Source: Streptomyces roseifaciens
GTDB taxonomy: Bacteria; Actinomycetota; Actinomycetes; Streptomycetales; Streptomycetaceae
Direction: 5' to 3'
DNA: 64,000 bases
NCBI RefSeq assembly: GCF_001445655.1
Contig: NZ_LNBE01000003.1
Location: forward strand, 1-64,000
A model generated the notes under the pieces. The model made no database searches. It was not told where the DNA came from and saw only the letters and a program-made list of their open reading frames with translations. This document shows, piece by piece, positions 1 to 9,033 of this stretch. Made by a program: the position numbers and the translations under genes. How positions within the stretch are numbered: the stretch's first letter is position 1; each line of letters opens with the position of its first letter.

Positions 1-50
1 AACCCGTCAGCTAACCCGGTAGGCGAGAGGGAAGGAAAGGACCAGCCTCA
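1..50 (+). promoter_or_regulatory. 3' end of a cyclic-di-AMP (ydaO/yuaA) riboswitch
   Basis: The first ~50 bases resemble the conserved 3' part of the ydaO-type riboswitch: ACCCGTCAGCTAACC, then GGTAGGCG, then a purine-rich GGGAAGGAA tail. The riboswitch runs directly into a secreted cell-wall hydrolase gene, the usual target in actinobacteria. High cyclic-di-AMP is expected to turn such genes off. The 5' part lies outside the window, so the fold cannot be checked in full. Confidence 0.8.
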
Positions 51-53
51 CCA

Positions 54-863
54 ATGGCGTTCACTCGTGCCACCGGGAAGCACCGCAAGCCGAGCCGCGC
101 CGTTCGCGTCAGCGCGAACGCGGCGGGCATAGCCACCCTCGCCGCCACCGGTGTCGTCGCGGGCCTCGCCGCCCCGGCGATGGCCGCCTCTCCCGACGAG
201 CCCCACCGCCCCACCGAGGACACCGGCCTGACCCAGGCCGTCGTCATCGGCGAGGACACCGCCGGCCGCATCGGCGAGCAGGCCCAGGTCCAGACCAGCG
301 CCGCGGCCGAGAACACCGCCGTCCACGAGGCCGAGACCGCCGCCAAGCAGCAGGCGGCCGACGTCAAGAAGGCCGCGGACGAGGCCAAGCGCAAGGCCGA
401 GGCCGAGCGCAAGGAGCAGGAGCGCGTCGCCCGCGAGCAGGAGCGCAAGCGCCTCAACACCTTCGTCTCGCCGATCGCCGGCTCGTACGTCTCCACGTCC
501 TACAAGGCCTCCAGCGGTCTGTGGTCCTCCGGCAGCCACACCGGCATCGACATGCACGCCGCGACCGGCACCTCGATCCAGGCCGTGGGCGCGGGCACCA
601 TCGTCGAGGCCGGCTGGGGCGGCGCCTACGGCAACAACGTCGTCATCAAGCACAACGACGGCACCTACACGCAGTACGGCCACCTGTCGTCCATCGACGT
701 CAGCGTCGGCCAGTCGGTCACCGCCGGCCAGCAGATCGGCCTCTCCGGCGCCACGGGCAACGTCACCGGCCCGCACCTGCACTTCGAGGCCCGCACCGGC
801 GCCACGTACGGCACCGACATGGACCCGGTCGCCTACCTCAGCGAGCACGGCGTCAACCTCTGA
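54..863 (+). CDS. Secreted M23 family (lysostaphin-type) metallopeptidase
   Basis: Predicted peptidoglycan endopeptidase acting outside the membrane. The N-terminus has basic residues, a hydrophobic stretch and an AMA-like signal-peptidase site near residue 44. Residues ~85-135 are Ala/Lys/Glu-rich and likely coiled coil. The C-terminal ~120 residues are the M23 domain, with zinc ligands visible as HTGIDMHA (H...D) and HLHFEA (HxH). At 269 aa it is typical for the small Streptomyces M23 proteins. The ATG follows a GGAAGGAAAGG ribosome-binding stretch belonging to the riboswitch tail, so cyclic-di-AMP control is likely. A strong hairpin follows the stop. Confidence 0.93.
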   Translation: MAFTRATGKHRKPSRAVRVSANAAGIATLAATGVVAGLAAPAMAASPDEPHRPTEDTGLTQAVVIGEDTAGRIGEQAQVQTSAAAENTAVHEAETAAKQQAADVKKAADEAKRKAEAERKEQERVAREQERKRLNTFVSPIAGSYVSTSYKASSGLWSSGSHTGIDMHAATGTSIQAVGAGTIVEAGWGGAYGNNVVIKHNDGTYTQYGHLSSIDVSVGQSVTAGQQIGLSGATGNVTGPHLHFEARTGATYGTDMDPVAYLSEHGVNL

Positions 864-901
864 CGCACCCGCCCGCGCCCCTGCGCGGCACATTCGCCTG
901 A

Positions 902-933
902 CGAAGGCCCCGGCCCACCGGCCGGGGCCTTCG
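902..933 (+). terminator. Hairpin terminator after the M23 gene
   Basis: A perfect 14-bp stem (CGAAGGCCCCGGCC with its complement) closes a CACC loop 39 bases after the stop. It has no clear T-run, which is common in Streptomyces. Confidence 0.75.
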
Positions 934-1049
934 TCGTATCCTCGTGTTGGCCAAAACATATCGATGACTTCACGTGCGCCGTCGGAAATCGCGGACGGCT
1001 GCAATAGAGTCGCTGAACAGGCGTCAATCGGCCGCGTTTCGCGGGGGTT

Positions 1050-1799
1050 ATGCGGAGGTTCACCCATGCGGGGCCGTACGTGAACGGTGATGGCACAGCG
1101 AATCAGAGCGGCCGTCGCATTTCCGCGCACGCCGTGTGCACGGCGATCCGTGACGACATTGTTTCCGGCACGTTTCCGCCCGGCAGCAGGCTCACCGAAG
1201 AAGTCCTCGCGCGCCGCTACGGCGTTTCGCGCGTGCCCGTGCGCGAGGCGCTGCGCACCCTCGCCTCGGAGGGTTTCGTGACCACCCGGCGGCACGCGGG
1301 CGCCTGCGTCGCGGAGCCGACCGAGCAGGAGGCCGCCGATCTGCTGGAGGTCCGCGCCCTGCTGGAGCCGCTGGGCGCCGCGCGCGCCGCACAGCGCCGT
1401 TCGGAGGCGCATCTGAAGGTGCTGCGCGGTCTGGTCCGGCTCGGCCAGGAGCGCGCCCGTGGCGGGCGTACGGGCGAGCTGGGGCCGCTCGGGGACTGGT
1501 TCGACGAGACCCTCGCGCAGGCGTCCGGCAGCCCGAGCCTCGCGGGCCTGCTCACCCAGCTCCGGCTCAAGATCGCGTGGGTGTACGCGGCGGAGCCGCC
1601 CGCGCGGCCCGTCGACACCTGGGAGGTGCTCGGCGCCCTCGTGGACGCGGTCGCCCGCGGGGACGCGGAGCGGGCCCGGGCCATCGCCGCGGCCCGTGCG
1701 GACCGGTCGCCGGGGGAATTCCGGCTGCGCCGCACCGTGCCGGCGGCCCGCGTGCGGAATGCGGGTCCGGCCGTGCGAACGGTGATCTCCGGCTCTTGA
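1050..1799 (+). CDS. GntR family transcriptional regulator (FCD type)
   Basis: A 249-aa DNA-binding regulator. A winged helix-turn-helix spans residues ~25-95, with the GntR signatures PPGSRLTEE, RYGVSRVPVREALR and LASEGFV. It is followed by an all-helical FCD-like ligand domain that ends in a Arg/Ala-rich tail. The effector is unknown; the gene lies between an M23 peptidase and ptsH. The start is uncertain: ATG 1050 has GGGGG close by, while in-frame GTG 1080 overlaps the stop of a five-codon leader ORF (1066-1083) that has its own GGAGG. Either would give a functional protein. Confidence 0.88.
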   Translation: MRRFTHAGPYVNGDGTANQSGRRISAHAVCTAIRDDIVSGTFPPGSRLTEEVLARRYGVSRVPVREALRTLASEGFVTTRRHAGACVAEPTEQEAADLLEVRALLEPLGAARAAQRRSEAHLKVLRGLVRLGQERARGGRTGELGPLGDWFDETLAQASGSPSLAGLLTQLRLKIAWVYAAEPPARPVDTWEVLGALVDAVARGDAERARAIAAARADRSPGEFRLRRTVPAARVRNAGPAVRTVISGS

Positions 1800-1972
1800 C
1801 CCGTTCCCGGGAGATCGGGCCTATTTACGTCCCGTGTTACCGCAGGAACCATCTCCGGCCGAACTTCCGCCAAAGGAATGCCCGGCTGTTACCGCTGGAA
1901 TGCCATGGATTTCACGCGGGCGCACGCGGGGTGTGAATGGGGTGCGCGGGGTGCGGCCGGGAAAACGACAAC

Positions 1973-2009
1973 GGGGCCACGGCGGCCCTCAATCGGCCGC
2001 CGCGGCCCC
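1973..2009 (-). terminator. Terminator of ptsH
   Basis: A 15-base arm GGGGCCACGGCGGCC pairs with GGCCGCCGCGGCCCC with one mismatch and a 7-base loop. On the minus strand a run containing TTGTCGTTTTC follows the stem, giving a reasonable intrinsic terminator just after the ptsH stop. Confidence 0.75.
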
Positions 2010-2031
2010 GCCGCGCGCGATTTCCGTCGAA

Positions 2032-2313
2032 TCAGACGGTCTCCGGGAGCTCCTCGAGACCCTCGGCGACCAGCTTCGCCAGGCGGTCCAGGGCGGCCTC
2101 GGCGCCCTCGGCGTCGCTGGACAGGACGATCTCCTCGCCACCTTGGGCGCCCAGACCCAGCACGGCCAGCATGGAGCCGGCGTTGACCGGGTTGCCGTCG
2201 GCCTTGGCGATCGTCACGGGGACGCCGGCGGCGGTCGCCGCACGGACGAAGATCGACGCGGGACGGGCGTGCAGGCCCTCGGTCCAGCCGACGTTGACGC
2301 GGCGCTCAGCCAT
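2032..2313 (-). CDS. ptsH: Phosphocarrier protein HPr
   Basis: A 93-aa HPr that carries phosphate from enzyme I to the sugar-specific EIIA proteins of the phosphotransferase system. The active-site histidine is in GLHARPAS at about residue 15. The Ser46 region reads NAGSMLAVLGLG, so the regulatory serine position is present, although in Streptomyces its kinase control is doubtful. The start MAERRVNVG fits the family; an ATG five codons upstream would add only MKGNT. It is transcribed alone and ends in its own terminator. Confidence 0.97.
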   Translation of the reverse strand: MAERRVNVGWTEGLHARPASIFVRAATAAGVPVTIAKADGNPVNAGSMLAVLGLGAQGGEEIVLSSDAEGAEAALDRLAKLVAEGLEELPETV

Positions 2314-2420
2314 GGTGTTGCCCTTCAAGTCGTAGGAGTTGTCTAGACCAGTGTCTCACGGTGCCCGGAGTGCTCCGGCGCAGCGCTCCCGATGTCCGTG
2401 CCCGGCCTTACGCTGGCCCC

Positions 2421-5222
2421 ATGCAGACGACGCCGGCGCAGTCCGGGCCCGAGTACGCGTACCCCACCCACTGGGAAGCCGACGTCGTGCTGCGCGACGG
2501 CGGCACCGCACACCTGCGTCCCATCACCCCCGACGACGCCCAGCGCCTGGTGAGCTTCTACGAGCAGGTCTCGGACGAGTCGAAGTACTACCGCTTCTTC
2601 GCCCCCTACCCCCGCCTCTCCGACCGGGACGTGCACCGCTTCACCCATCACGACTACGTCGACCGGGTCGGCCTCGCCGCCACCGTCGGCGGCGAGTTCA
2701 TCGCCACCGTCCGCTACGACCGCATCGACGGCCGCGGCATGCCGGCCTCCGAGCCCGCCGACGAGGCCGAGGTCGCCTTCCTCGTGCAGGACGCCCACCA
2801 GGGCCGCGGCGTCGCCTCCGCCCTCCTGGAGCACATCGCCGCCGTGGCCCGCGAGCGCGCGATCCGGCGCTTCAGCGCCGAGGTGCTGCCCGCCAACAGC
2901 AAGATGATCAAGGTGTTCACGGACGCGGGCTACACGCAGAAGCGCAGCTTCGAGGACGGCGTCGTCCGCCTCGAACTGGACCTGGAGCCCACCGACCGCT
3001 CCCTCGCCGTCCAGCGGGCCCGCGAGCAGCGCGCCGAGGCCCGCTCGGTCCAGCGGCTGCTCGCCCCCGGCTCCGTGGCCGTCATCGGCACCGGCCGCAC
3101 GCCGGGCGGCATGGGGCGGGCCGTGCTGAGCAACCTGCTGGCGGGCGGCTTCACGGGGCAGGTCCACGCCGTCAACCACGCCTTCCCCGAGGGCACCACG
3201 CGGCTCGACCCCGAGGGCGTGCCGGCCCACCGCTCCGTCCTCGGCATCGACGGGCCCGTCGACCTCGCCGTCGTGGCCGTGCCCGCCGATCAGGTGCCCT
3301 CCGTCGTCGCCGAATGCGGCGAGCACGGCGTCCAGGGCCTCGTCGTCCTCTCCGCCGGGTACGGCGAGAGCGGCGCCGACGGGCGCGAGCGCCAGCGCGA
3401 GCTCGTGCGCCAGGCCCGCTCCTATGGGATGCGCATCATCGGGCCCAACGCCTTCGGCCTCATCAACACCGCGGGCGGCGTCCGCCTCAACGCCTCCCTG
3501 TCGCCCGAGCTGCCCGCCGCCGGCCGCATAGGCCTCTTCAGCCAGTCCGGGGCCATCGGCATCGCCCTGCTTTCCGGGCTCCACCGGCGCGCCGCCGGGC
3601 TCGTCGGCATCTCCACCTTCGTCTCCGCCGGCAACCGCGCGGACGTCTCCGGCAACGACTTCCTGCAGTACTGGCACGACGACCCGGACACCGACCTCGT
3701 GCTCATGTACCTGGAGTCCATCGGCAACCCCCGCAAGTTCACCCGCCTCGCGCGGCGCACCGCCGCCCGCAAGCCGGTCGTCGTCGTCAAGGGCGCCCGC
3801 CACGGCGGGGCCGCGCCCACCGGGCACGCCGTGCCCACCACCCGGATCCCCGACGCCACCGTCTCCGACCTGCTGCGGCAGGCCGGCGTCATCCGCGTCG
3901 ACACGGTCACCGAGCTCGCCGACACCGGGCTGCTCCTCGCCTCCCAGCCGCTGCCCGCCGGGCCGCGCGTCGCCATCCTCGGCAACTCCGAGTCCCTCGC
4001 CCTGCTCACCTACGACGCCTGCCTCACGGACGGCCTGCGCCCCCAGCCCCCGTACGACCTCACCACCGCCGCCCAGCCCGCCGACTTCCGCAGGGCGCTG
4101 GCCGGCGTCCTGGCCGACGAGGAGTGCGACGCCGTCGTCGTCACCGCCATCCCCTGGGTGGGGGACGCCTCCGCGGCGGACCTCGCCCGGGCGCTGCGCG
4201 AGGCGGTCGCGGCCTCGCCGGCCGCCAAGCCGGTGACCGTGGTGCACCTGGAGATCCCGGGGCTCGCCGAGGCGCTCGCGGAGCCGGCGGGCGAGGGCGC
4301 CGGGGGAGCGGAGGGCTCCGCACCGGCCGTGCGGATACCCGCCTACCCCGCCGCCGAGCGGGCCGTCCGGGCGCTCGCCGAGGCCGCGCGGTACGCACGC
4401 TGGCGGCGGCACGCGGCCGAGCCGGGCCGCGTGCCCGAGTACGACGACATCGACGAGGCCGGGGCCGCCGCCGACATCGGCGTGCTGCTGGAGGCCCACG
4501 GGGCCGGCCTGGCGCCGCCGCCCGAGGGCCCGCGGGCGGTCACCCTCTCCGCCCCCGACACCCAGCGGCTCCTCGCCCGGTACGGGATCGCCGTGCTGCC
4601 CGCGCTGCCGGCGCCCGACCCCGACGGCGCGGTGCGCGCCGCGCAGCGGCTCGGCTTCCCCGTCGCCCTCAAGCCCACCGCCCCGCACCTGCGCCACCGC
4701 GCCGACCTCGGCGGCGTCCGGCTCGACCTGGGCGGCGAAACGGAACTGCGCCGCGCGTACGCCGAGTTGACCGAGCTCCTCGGCAAGCCCGAGGAGACCC
4801 GGCTCGTCGTCCAGTCCATGGCGCCGCGCGGGGTCGACACCGTCGTACGGGCGGCGATCGACCCGGCGGCCGGCGCGGTCCTGTCCTTCGGGCTGGCCGG
4901 GGCGCCCTCCCTGCTCCTCGGCGACACGGCCCACCGGCTCGTCCCTGTCACCGACCGCGATGCCGCCGAGCAGATCCGCTCCATCCGCACCGCCCCGCTG
5001 CTCTTCGGCTGGCGCGGCACGACGCCCGTCGACACCAGGGCCCTGGAGGAGCTGCTGCTGCGCGTCTCCCGGCTGGTCGACGACCACCCCGAGGTCGTCG
5101 GCGCCGACCTGGAGCCGGTGATCGTCGCTCCCCGGGGGGTGCACGTCCTGGGTGCCACCATCCGCCTGGCCCCGGCCCCGGCCCGCACGGACCTGGGCCC
5201 GCGCAGCCTGCCGGTGGTCTGA
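2421..5222 (+). CDS. GNAT acetyltransferase fused to an NDP-forming acyl-CoA synthetase-like protein (Pat-like)
   Basis: A 933-aa multidomain protein. Residues ~10-190 form a GNAT domain (VAFLVQDAHQGRGVASALLEH is the acetyl-CoA loop). Then come a CoA-binding Rossmann domain (~205-330), succinyl-CoA-ligase-like domains with the conserved histidine in PTGHAVPTT, and a C-terminal ATP-grasp domain (~710-930, GFPVALKPT). This order matches the Streptomyces protein acetyltransferase SlPatA, which modifies AMP-forming acyl-CoA synthetases. A role in lysine acetylation controlling acetate or acetoacetate activation is therefore likely, by family. The start is ATG 2421, where homology begins; a frame extending upstream is non-conserved. 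It is divergent from ptsH with a 107-bp gap. Confidence 0.92.
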   Translation: MQTTPAQSGPEYAYPTHWEADVVLRDGGTAHLRPITPDDAQRLVSFYEQVSDESKYYRFFAPYPRLSDRDVHRFTHHDYVDRVGLAATVGGEFIATVRYDRIDGRGMPASEPADEAEVAFLVQDAHQGRGVASALLEHIAAVARERAIRRFSAEVLPANSKMIKVFTDAGYTQKRSFEDGVVRLELDLEPTDRSLAVQRAREQRAEARSVQRLLAPGSVAVIGTGRTPGGMGRAVLSNLLAGGFTGQVHAVNHAFPEGTTRLDPEGVPAHRSVLGIDGPVDLAVVAVPADQVPSVVAECGEHGVQGLVVLSAGYGESGADGRERQRELVRQARSYGMRIIGPNAFGLINTAGGVRLNASLSPELPAAGRIGLFSQSGAIGIALLSGLHRRAAGLVGISTFVSAGNRADVSGNDFLQYWHDDPDTDLVLMYLESIGNPRKFTRLARRTAARKPVVVVKGARHGGAAPTGHAVPTTRIPDATVSDLLRQAGVIRVDTVTELADTGLLLASQPLPAGPRVAILGNSESLALLTYDACLTDGLRPQPPYDLTTAAQPADFRRALAGVLADEECDAVVVTAIPWVGDASAADLARALREAVAASPAAKPVTVVHLEIPGLAEALAEPAGEGAGGAEGSAPAVRIPAYPAAERAVRALAEAARYARWRRHAAEPGRVPEYDDIDEAGAAADIGVLLEAHGAGLAPPPEGPRAVTLSAPDTQRLLARYGIAVLPALPAPDPDGAVRAAQRLGFPVALKPTAPHLRHRADLGGVRLDLGGETELRRAYAELTELLGKPEETRLVVQSMAPRGVDTVVRAAIDPAAGAVLSFGLAGAPSLLLGDTAHRLVPVTDRDAAEQIRSIRTAPLLFGWRGTTPVDTRALEELLLRVSRLVDDHPEVVGADLEPVIVAPRGVHVLGATIRLAPAPARTDLGPRSLPVV

Positions 5223-5352
5223 CCGGGACGGACCACCGGCCCGCACCCGGCCGGGCCCGGCGTGTGACGCCCGTCCCATCCCGGCGGCCCCGGCCGGGGC
5301 CGGCGTGGGCGCATCGGGCGGCTGGGGCCCGTGGGCCCCTTAGGATGGGCTT

Positions 5353-5958
5353 ATGGCGAAGACCGGTACGACGACCCAAGGGCTGCGCGCGGCGATCGAG
5401 CGCAGTGGCTACTACCCGGCCCTCGTGGCCGAGGCGGTGGAGGCCGCAGTGGGCGGGGAGCCGGTCGCGTCGTACCTGGTGCACCAGGAGACGACGTTCG
5501 ACTCCAACGAGGTGCGCCGCCACGTCACCGTCCTCGTCCTCACCGGCACCCGGTTCATCGTCAGCCACACCGACGAGCAGGCCGCCGACGGCACCTCGCC
5601 GTCCCCGTACGCCACCACCTCCACGGAATCCGTGAAGCTGGAGCGGATCTCCTCGGTCGTGCTGAGCCGCGTCGTCGCCAACCCGGAGTCGTACACCCCC
5701 GGCACCCTGCCCCGCGAGGTCGTGCTGAACATCGGCTGGGGCGCGGTGTCCCGGATCGACCTGGAGCCCGCCGCCTGCGGCGACCCCAACTGCGACGCGG
5801 ACCACGGCTACACCGGCTCCTCCACGGCCGACGACCTGAGCCTGCGCGTCAGCGAGGCCGGAGACGGCCCGGACACCGTCCGCCAGGCGCTGGCGTTCGC
5901 CCAGGCCCTCTCCGAGGCCACCGCAGCCCCTACGGCCGGCGCGGCGACCGCCCGCTGA
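5353..5958 (+). CDS. DUF5998 family protein
   Basis: A 201-aa soluble protein of unknown function, conserved in Streptomyces next to the phosphodiesterase gene that follows. The middle is beta-rich, with ETTFDSNEVRRHVTVLVLT and later SRIDLEPAACGDPNCDADHGY, where two cysteines and a histidine could bind metal. No signal peptide or membrane segment is seen. Its TGA overlaps the next ATG (TGATG), so the two genes are probably translationally coupled and functionally linked. Confidence 0.85.
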   Translation: MAKTGTTTQGLRAAIERSGYYPALVAEAVEAAVGGEPVASYLVHQETTFDSNEVRRHVTVLVLTGTRFIVSHTDEQAADGTSPSPYATTSTESVKLERISSVVLSRVVANPESYTPGTLPREVVLNIGWGAVSRIDLEPAACGDPNCDADHGYTGSSTADDLSLRVSEAGDGPDTVRQALAFAQALSEATAAPTAGAATAR

Positions 5959-7166
5959 TGTCCTCTTCCATGACGGCGGGCTCCGCCTGGCACGAGCCCG
6001 TCCCGCTCGACCCCCGCACGGCCCCGCTGCCCCGCTACGGCACGGGCTCGCTGGCCGACCTGCTGCCCGCGGTCGCCGCCGGCATGGAGGTCCCCGGATT
6101 CTCCACGGGCCTGGAGCTCGCCCCCGCCGACCGCGTGTGCGTCTTCCTGATCGACGGCCTCGGCTGGGAGCTGCTGCGCGCCCACCCCGCCGAGGCGCCG
6201 TTCCTGCACTCGCTGATGGCCGGCTCGAACAACGGCACCGGCTCTCCCCTGACGGCCGGCTTCCCGTCCACCACGGCGACCTCCCTCGCCTCGGTGGGCA
6301 CCGGTCTGCCGCCGGGCGCCCACGGCCTGCCCGGCTACACCGTCGCCGACCCGGCCACGGGGCAGCTGATGAACCAGCTGCGCTGGCGGCCCTGGACCGA
6401 CCCGCACGTCTGGCAGCCGTACCCGACCGTCTTCCAGCTCGCGGACGCGGCCGGGGTGCACACCTGCCAGGTCTCCGCCCCGGACTTCCAGCACACCCCG
6501 CTGACGAAGATCGCGCTGAGCGGCGGCACCTTCCACGGCCGGCTCTCCGGCGAGGACCGGATGGACCTCGCCGCCGACCGCCTCGGTGCCGCGGACCGCT
6601 CGCTCGTCTACACGTACTACAGCGACGTCGACGGCAAGGGGCACCGCTTCGGCGTCGACTCCGACGAGTGGCGCGGCCAGTTGATGTACGTCGACCGCCT
6701 CGCCCAGCGCCTCGCGGAGCAGCTGCCGCCCCGCTCGGCGCTGTACGTCACCGCCGACCACGGCATGATCGACATCCCCTTCGACCCCGAGTCGCGCATC
6801 GACTTCGACGAGGACTGGGAGCTGCGCGCGGGCGTCGCCCTGCTCGGCGGCGAGGCCCGCGCCCGCCACGTCTACGCCGTGCCCGGCGCCGCCGCCGACG
6901 TCCTCGCGGTGTGGCGGGAGGTGCTCGGCGAGCAGATGTGGATCGCGAGCCGCGACGAGGCGATCGAGTCGGGCTGGTTCGGCCGCCCCGGCGACGGCGT
7001 GGACGGCCGCGTCCACGGCCGGATCGGCGACGTGGTCGCGGCCGCCCGCGACGACATCGCGATCGTCGCCACCGAGACCGAGCCGAACGAATCCGCGATG
7101 GTGGGGCTGCACGGCTCCATGACGCCCGTGGAGCAGCTGGTGCCGCTCCTCGAAGTGCGTGCCTGA
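5958..7166 (+). CDS. Alkaline-phosphatase-superfamily nucleotide pyrophosphatase/phosphodiesterase
   Basis: A 402-aa metal-dependent hydrolase of the phosphodiesterase/nucleotide pyrophosphatase (type I phosphodiesterase) family. Visible metal and catalytic motifs are VFLIDGLGWELL (first Asp), FPSTTATSLASVGTG (threonine nucleophile), SDVDGKGHRFGVDS (Asp/His) and YVTADHGMIDIP (Asp-His). No secretion signal is evident, so it probably acts in the cytoplasm; the substrate is unknown. The start is the ATG overlapping the DUF5998 stop. An open frame extending upstream merely overlaps that gene. Confidence 0.92.
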   Translation: MSSSMTAGSAWHEPVPLDPRTAPLPRYGTGSLADLLPAVAAGMEVPGFSTGLELAPADRVCVFLIDGLGWELLRAHPAEAPFLHSLMAGSNNGTGSPLTAGFPSTTATSLASVGTGLPPGAHGLPGYTVADPATGQLMNQLRWRPWTDPHVWQPYPTVFQLADAAGVHTCQVSAPDFQHTPLTKIALSGGTFHGRLSGEDRMDLAADRLGAADRSLVYTYYSDVDGKGHRFGVDSDEWRGQLMYVDRLAQRLAEQLPPRSALYVTADHGMIDIPFDPESRIDFDEDWELRAGVALLGGEARARHVYAVPGAAADVLAVWREVLGEQMWIASRDEAIESGWFGRPGDGVDGRVHGRIGDVVAAARDDIAIVATETEPNESAMVGLHGSMTPVEQLVPLLEVRA

Positions 7167-7243
7167 ACCCGTAGGCCCGCAGCCCCCGTACGACCGCGCG
7201 CCCCCCCTCGACGCCCCGACCTATGAAAGGCATTGGCTTCCCC

Positions 7244-7921
7244 ATGCCCGAGCTGGTGTTCTTCTCCGGAACCATGGACTGTGGAAAGAGCACCCTCGCT
7301 CTGCAGATCGAGCACAACCGCTCGACCCGCGGCCTGCAAGGGATGATCTACACCCGGAACGACCGCGCCGGCGAGGGCAAGCTCTCCTCCCGGCTCGGCC
7401 TGGTCACCGACTCCGTCGAGGCGGGCGAGGGGTTCGACTTCTACGCGCACATCGTCGCCCACCTCTCCGCCGGGGGCCGCGCCGACTACGTCATCGCCGA
7501 CGAGGCGCAGTTCCTCGAGCCGGATCAGATCGACCAGCTCGCCCGGATCGTGGACGACCTCGAACTCGACGTCTTCGCCTTCGGCATCACCACCGACTTC
7601 CGCACCAAGCTCTTCCCCGGCTCCCAGCGCCTGGTCGAACTCGCCGACCGCATAGAGGTGCTGCAGGTCGAGGCGCTGTGCTGGTGCGGTGCGCGGGCCA
7701 CGCACAACGCCCGTACGGTGGGCGGGCAGATGGTCGTCGAGGGTGCCCAGGTGGTCGTCGGCGACGTCAACCAGCCCGAGACCGTGGTGGGTTACGAGGT
7801 GCTGTGCCGGCGCCACCACCGCCGCCGGCTGACGGCCGCCGCGGCGCGCGCCGCCGCGCTCTCTCCCGACGTGCTGCCCGTCGACCCGGCCCCCGTCAAC
7901 GGGACGTCCGCAGAAGGGTGA
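7244..7921 (+). CDS. tdk: Thymidine kinase (type II)
   Basis: Phosphorylates thymidine with ATP in the pyrimidine salvage pathway. The P-loop is GTMDCGKST near residue 10, the Walker B/lasso region is YVIADEAQFL, and a C-terminal zinc ribbon is suggested by CWCGARATH and later VLCRRHH. At 225 aa it is normal length. ATG 7244 is preferred over ATG 7223 because GAAAGG lies 13 bases before it and homology starts at MPELVFFSG. The 3' end overlaps the convergent VOC gene by 26 bp. Confidence 0.95.
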   Translation: MPELVFFSGTMDCGKSTLALQIEHNRSTRGLQGMIYTRNDRAGEGKLSSRLGLVTDSVEAGEGFDFYAHIVAHLSAGGRADYVIADEAQFLEPDQIDQLARIVDDLELDVFAFGITTDFRTKLFPGSQRLVELADRIEVLQVEALCWCGARATHNARTVGGQMVVEGAQVVVGDVNQPETVVGYEVLCRRHHRRRLTAAAARAAALSPDVLPVDPAPVNGTSAEG

Positions 7922-8741
7922 AGACCGCCCCCTCCGGGTCGGTGACCGTGGCCACCCGGCCGGCCGGCGCCTCGTGCGGCGGCCGCAGCACCTGCCCGCC
8001 CAGCTCCACCACCCGCAGGGCGGCGGCATCGGTGTCCGCGACCTCGAAGTACGTCATCCAGTGCGGGCCCTGCTCGCGCGGCAGCGCCGCGCCGACGCCC
8101 CGGATCGCGGCGACCGGACGGCCGTCGAGCTGCAGCGTGAGGTAGTCCGCGGGGTCGGGGTCCGCCGGGAGATCCGCGGGGGAGTGGGCCGAGCGCGCGG
8201 CGTCGGCCGGCTTGACGTCGTAGCCGAACAGGGCCCGGTAGAAGCCGGCGACCGCCGACGCCCGTCGTGTCACCAGCTCGTGCCAGGCGGGCGTGCCGGG
8301 CACGCCCGTCAGCTGGGCACCGGTCAGCTTCTGGCCCTGCCACACGCCGAAGGGCGCCCCGGCCGGGTCGCAGGCGAGCACCAGCCGCCCCGCGTCCTCC
8401 GCGGACAGCGGGCCCACCCCCACCGTGCCGCCGGAGCAGCGGATCCACTCCGCGGCCTCGTCGGCGTCGTCGCTGGCGAGGTAGGTGGTCCAGGCGGTCG
8501 GCAGCCGGCGGCCGGGCGCGAGCTCCCCGAGGCCGGCCACGTCGCGGCCGTCGACCGTGGCGCGCACGTAGGGGCCCAGCTGGCGCGGCCCGGGGCTGTA
8601 GAAGGCCCAGCCGAACAGACCGCCGTAGAAGTCCTGGATCGCCTCCAGGTCGTGCGCCAGGAGACTCGTCCAGCACGGGCTGCCCGGCGTCTGCCGGGCC
8701 TCCCCCGCTCCTGGCCGTGGGGAGCCCCAAACCTCGGTCAT
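7896..8741 (-). CDS. Two-domain VOC (glyoxalase-fold) family protein
   Basis: A 281-aa protein made of two vicinal-oxygen-chelate modules. The first is around residues 20-135 (PCWTSLLAHDLEAIQDFYGGLFGW), the second around 150-280 (WHELVTRRASAVAGFYRALFGYDV), ending VFTLLRTSR. Such fusions are common in Streptomyces and most lack an assigned reaction. Metal ligands are not obvious enough to call glyoxalase or dioxygenase activity. ATG 8741 has GGAGAG just upstream. It converges on tdk with a 26-bp overlap. Confidence 0.9.
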   Translation of the reverse strand: MTEVWGSPRPGAGEARQTPGSPCWTSLLAHDLEAIQDFYGGLFGWAFYSPGPRQLGPYVRATVDGRDVAGLGELAPGRRLPTAWTTYLASDDADEAAEWIRCSGGTVGVGPLSAEDAGRLVLACDPAGAPFGVWQGQKLTGAQLTGVPGTPAWHELVTRRASAVAGFYRALFGYDVKPADAARSAHSPADLPADPDPADYLTLQLDGRPVAAIRGVGAALPREQGPHWMTYFEVADTDAAALRVVELGGQVLRPPHEAPAGRVATVTDPEGAVFTLLRTSR

Positions 8742-9033
8742 GTCACTCTCTCCTCGGACCATCGTTGTGGCCGCGCGACCCGCGCCGGGCCGCGGCGCGC
8801 GGGGGTGGTACGGGACGGGGCACGACCAGATGGTTGCACCACCTGCCGTCACGCGCCCCCCGGCCGCGCCGGGATTCCCGGGTTCCCGCAGGAGAATGCC
8901 CGGAATCGCGGGGCAGTACCGTTCCGGCGCCCGAGCGCGCTCCGGCGGACGGCGGCGCCCAGTATCGATCAGTTGTGCGCCACCTCGCCAGAGGCCCGTT
9001 CAACGCACGCCGGACTACGTCAGGATGGGGGCC

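Noticed and set aside
2339..5635. Very long open frames overlapping the GNAT/CoA-ligase gene on both strands
   Set aside because: They arise from high GC with few stop codons; composition is Arg/Pro/Ala-rich without domains, whereas the chosen frame has clear GNAT, CoA-binding and ATP-grasp motifs.
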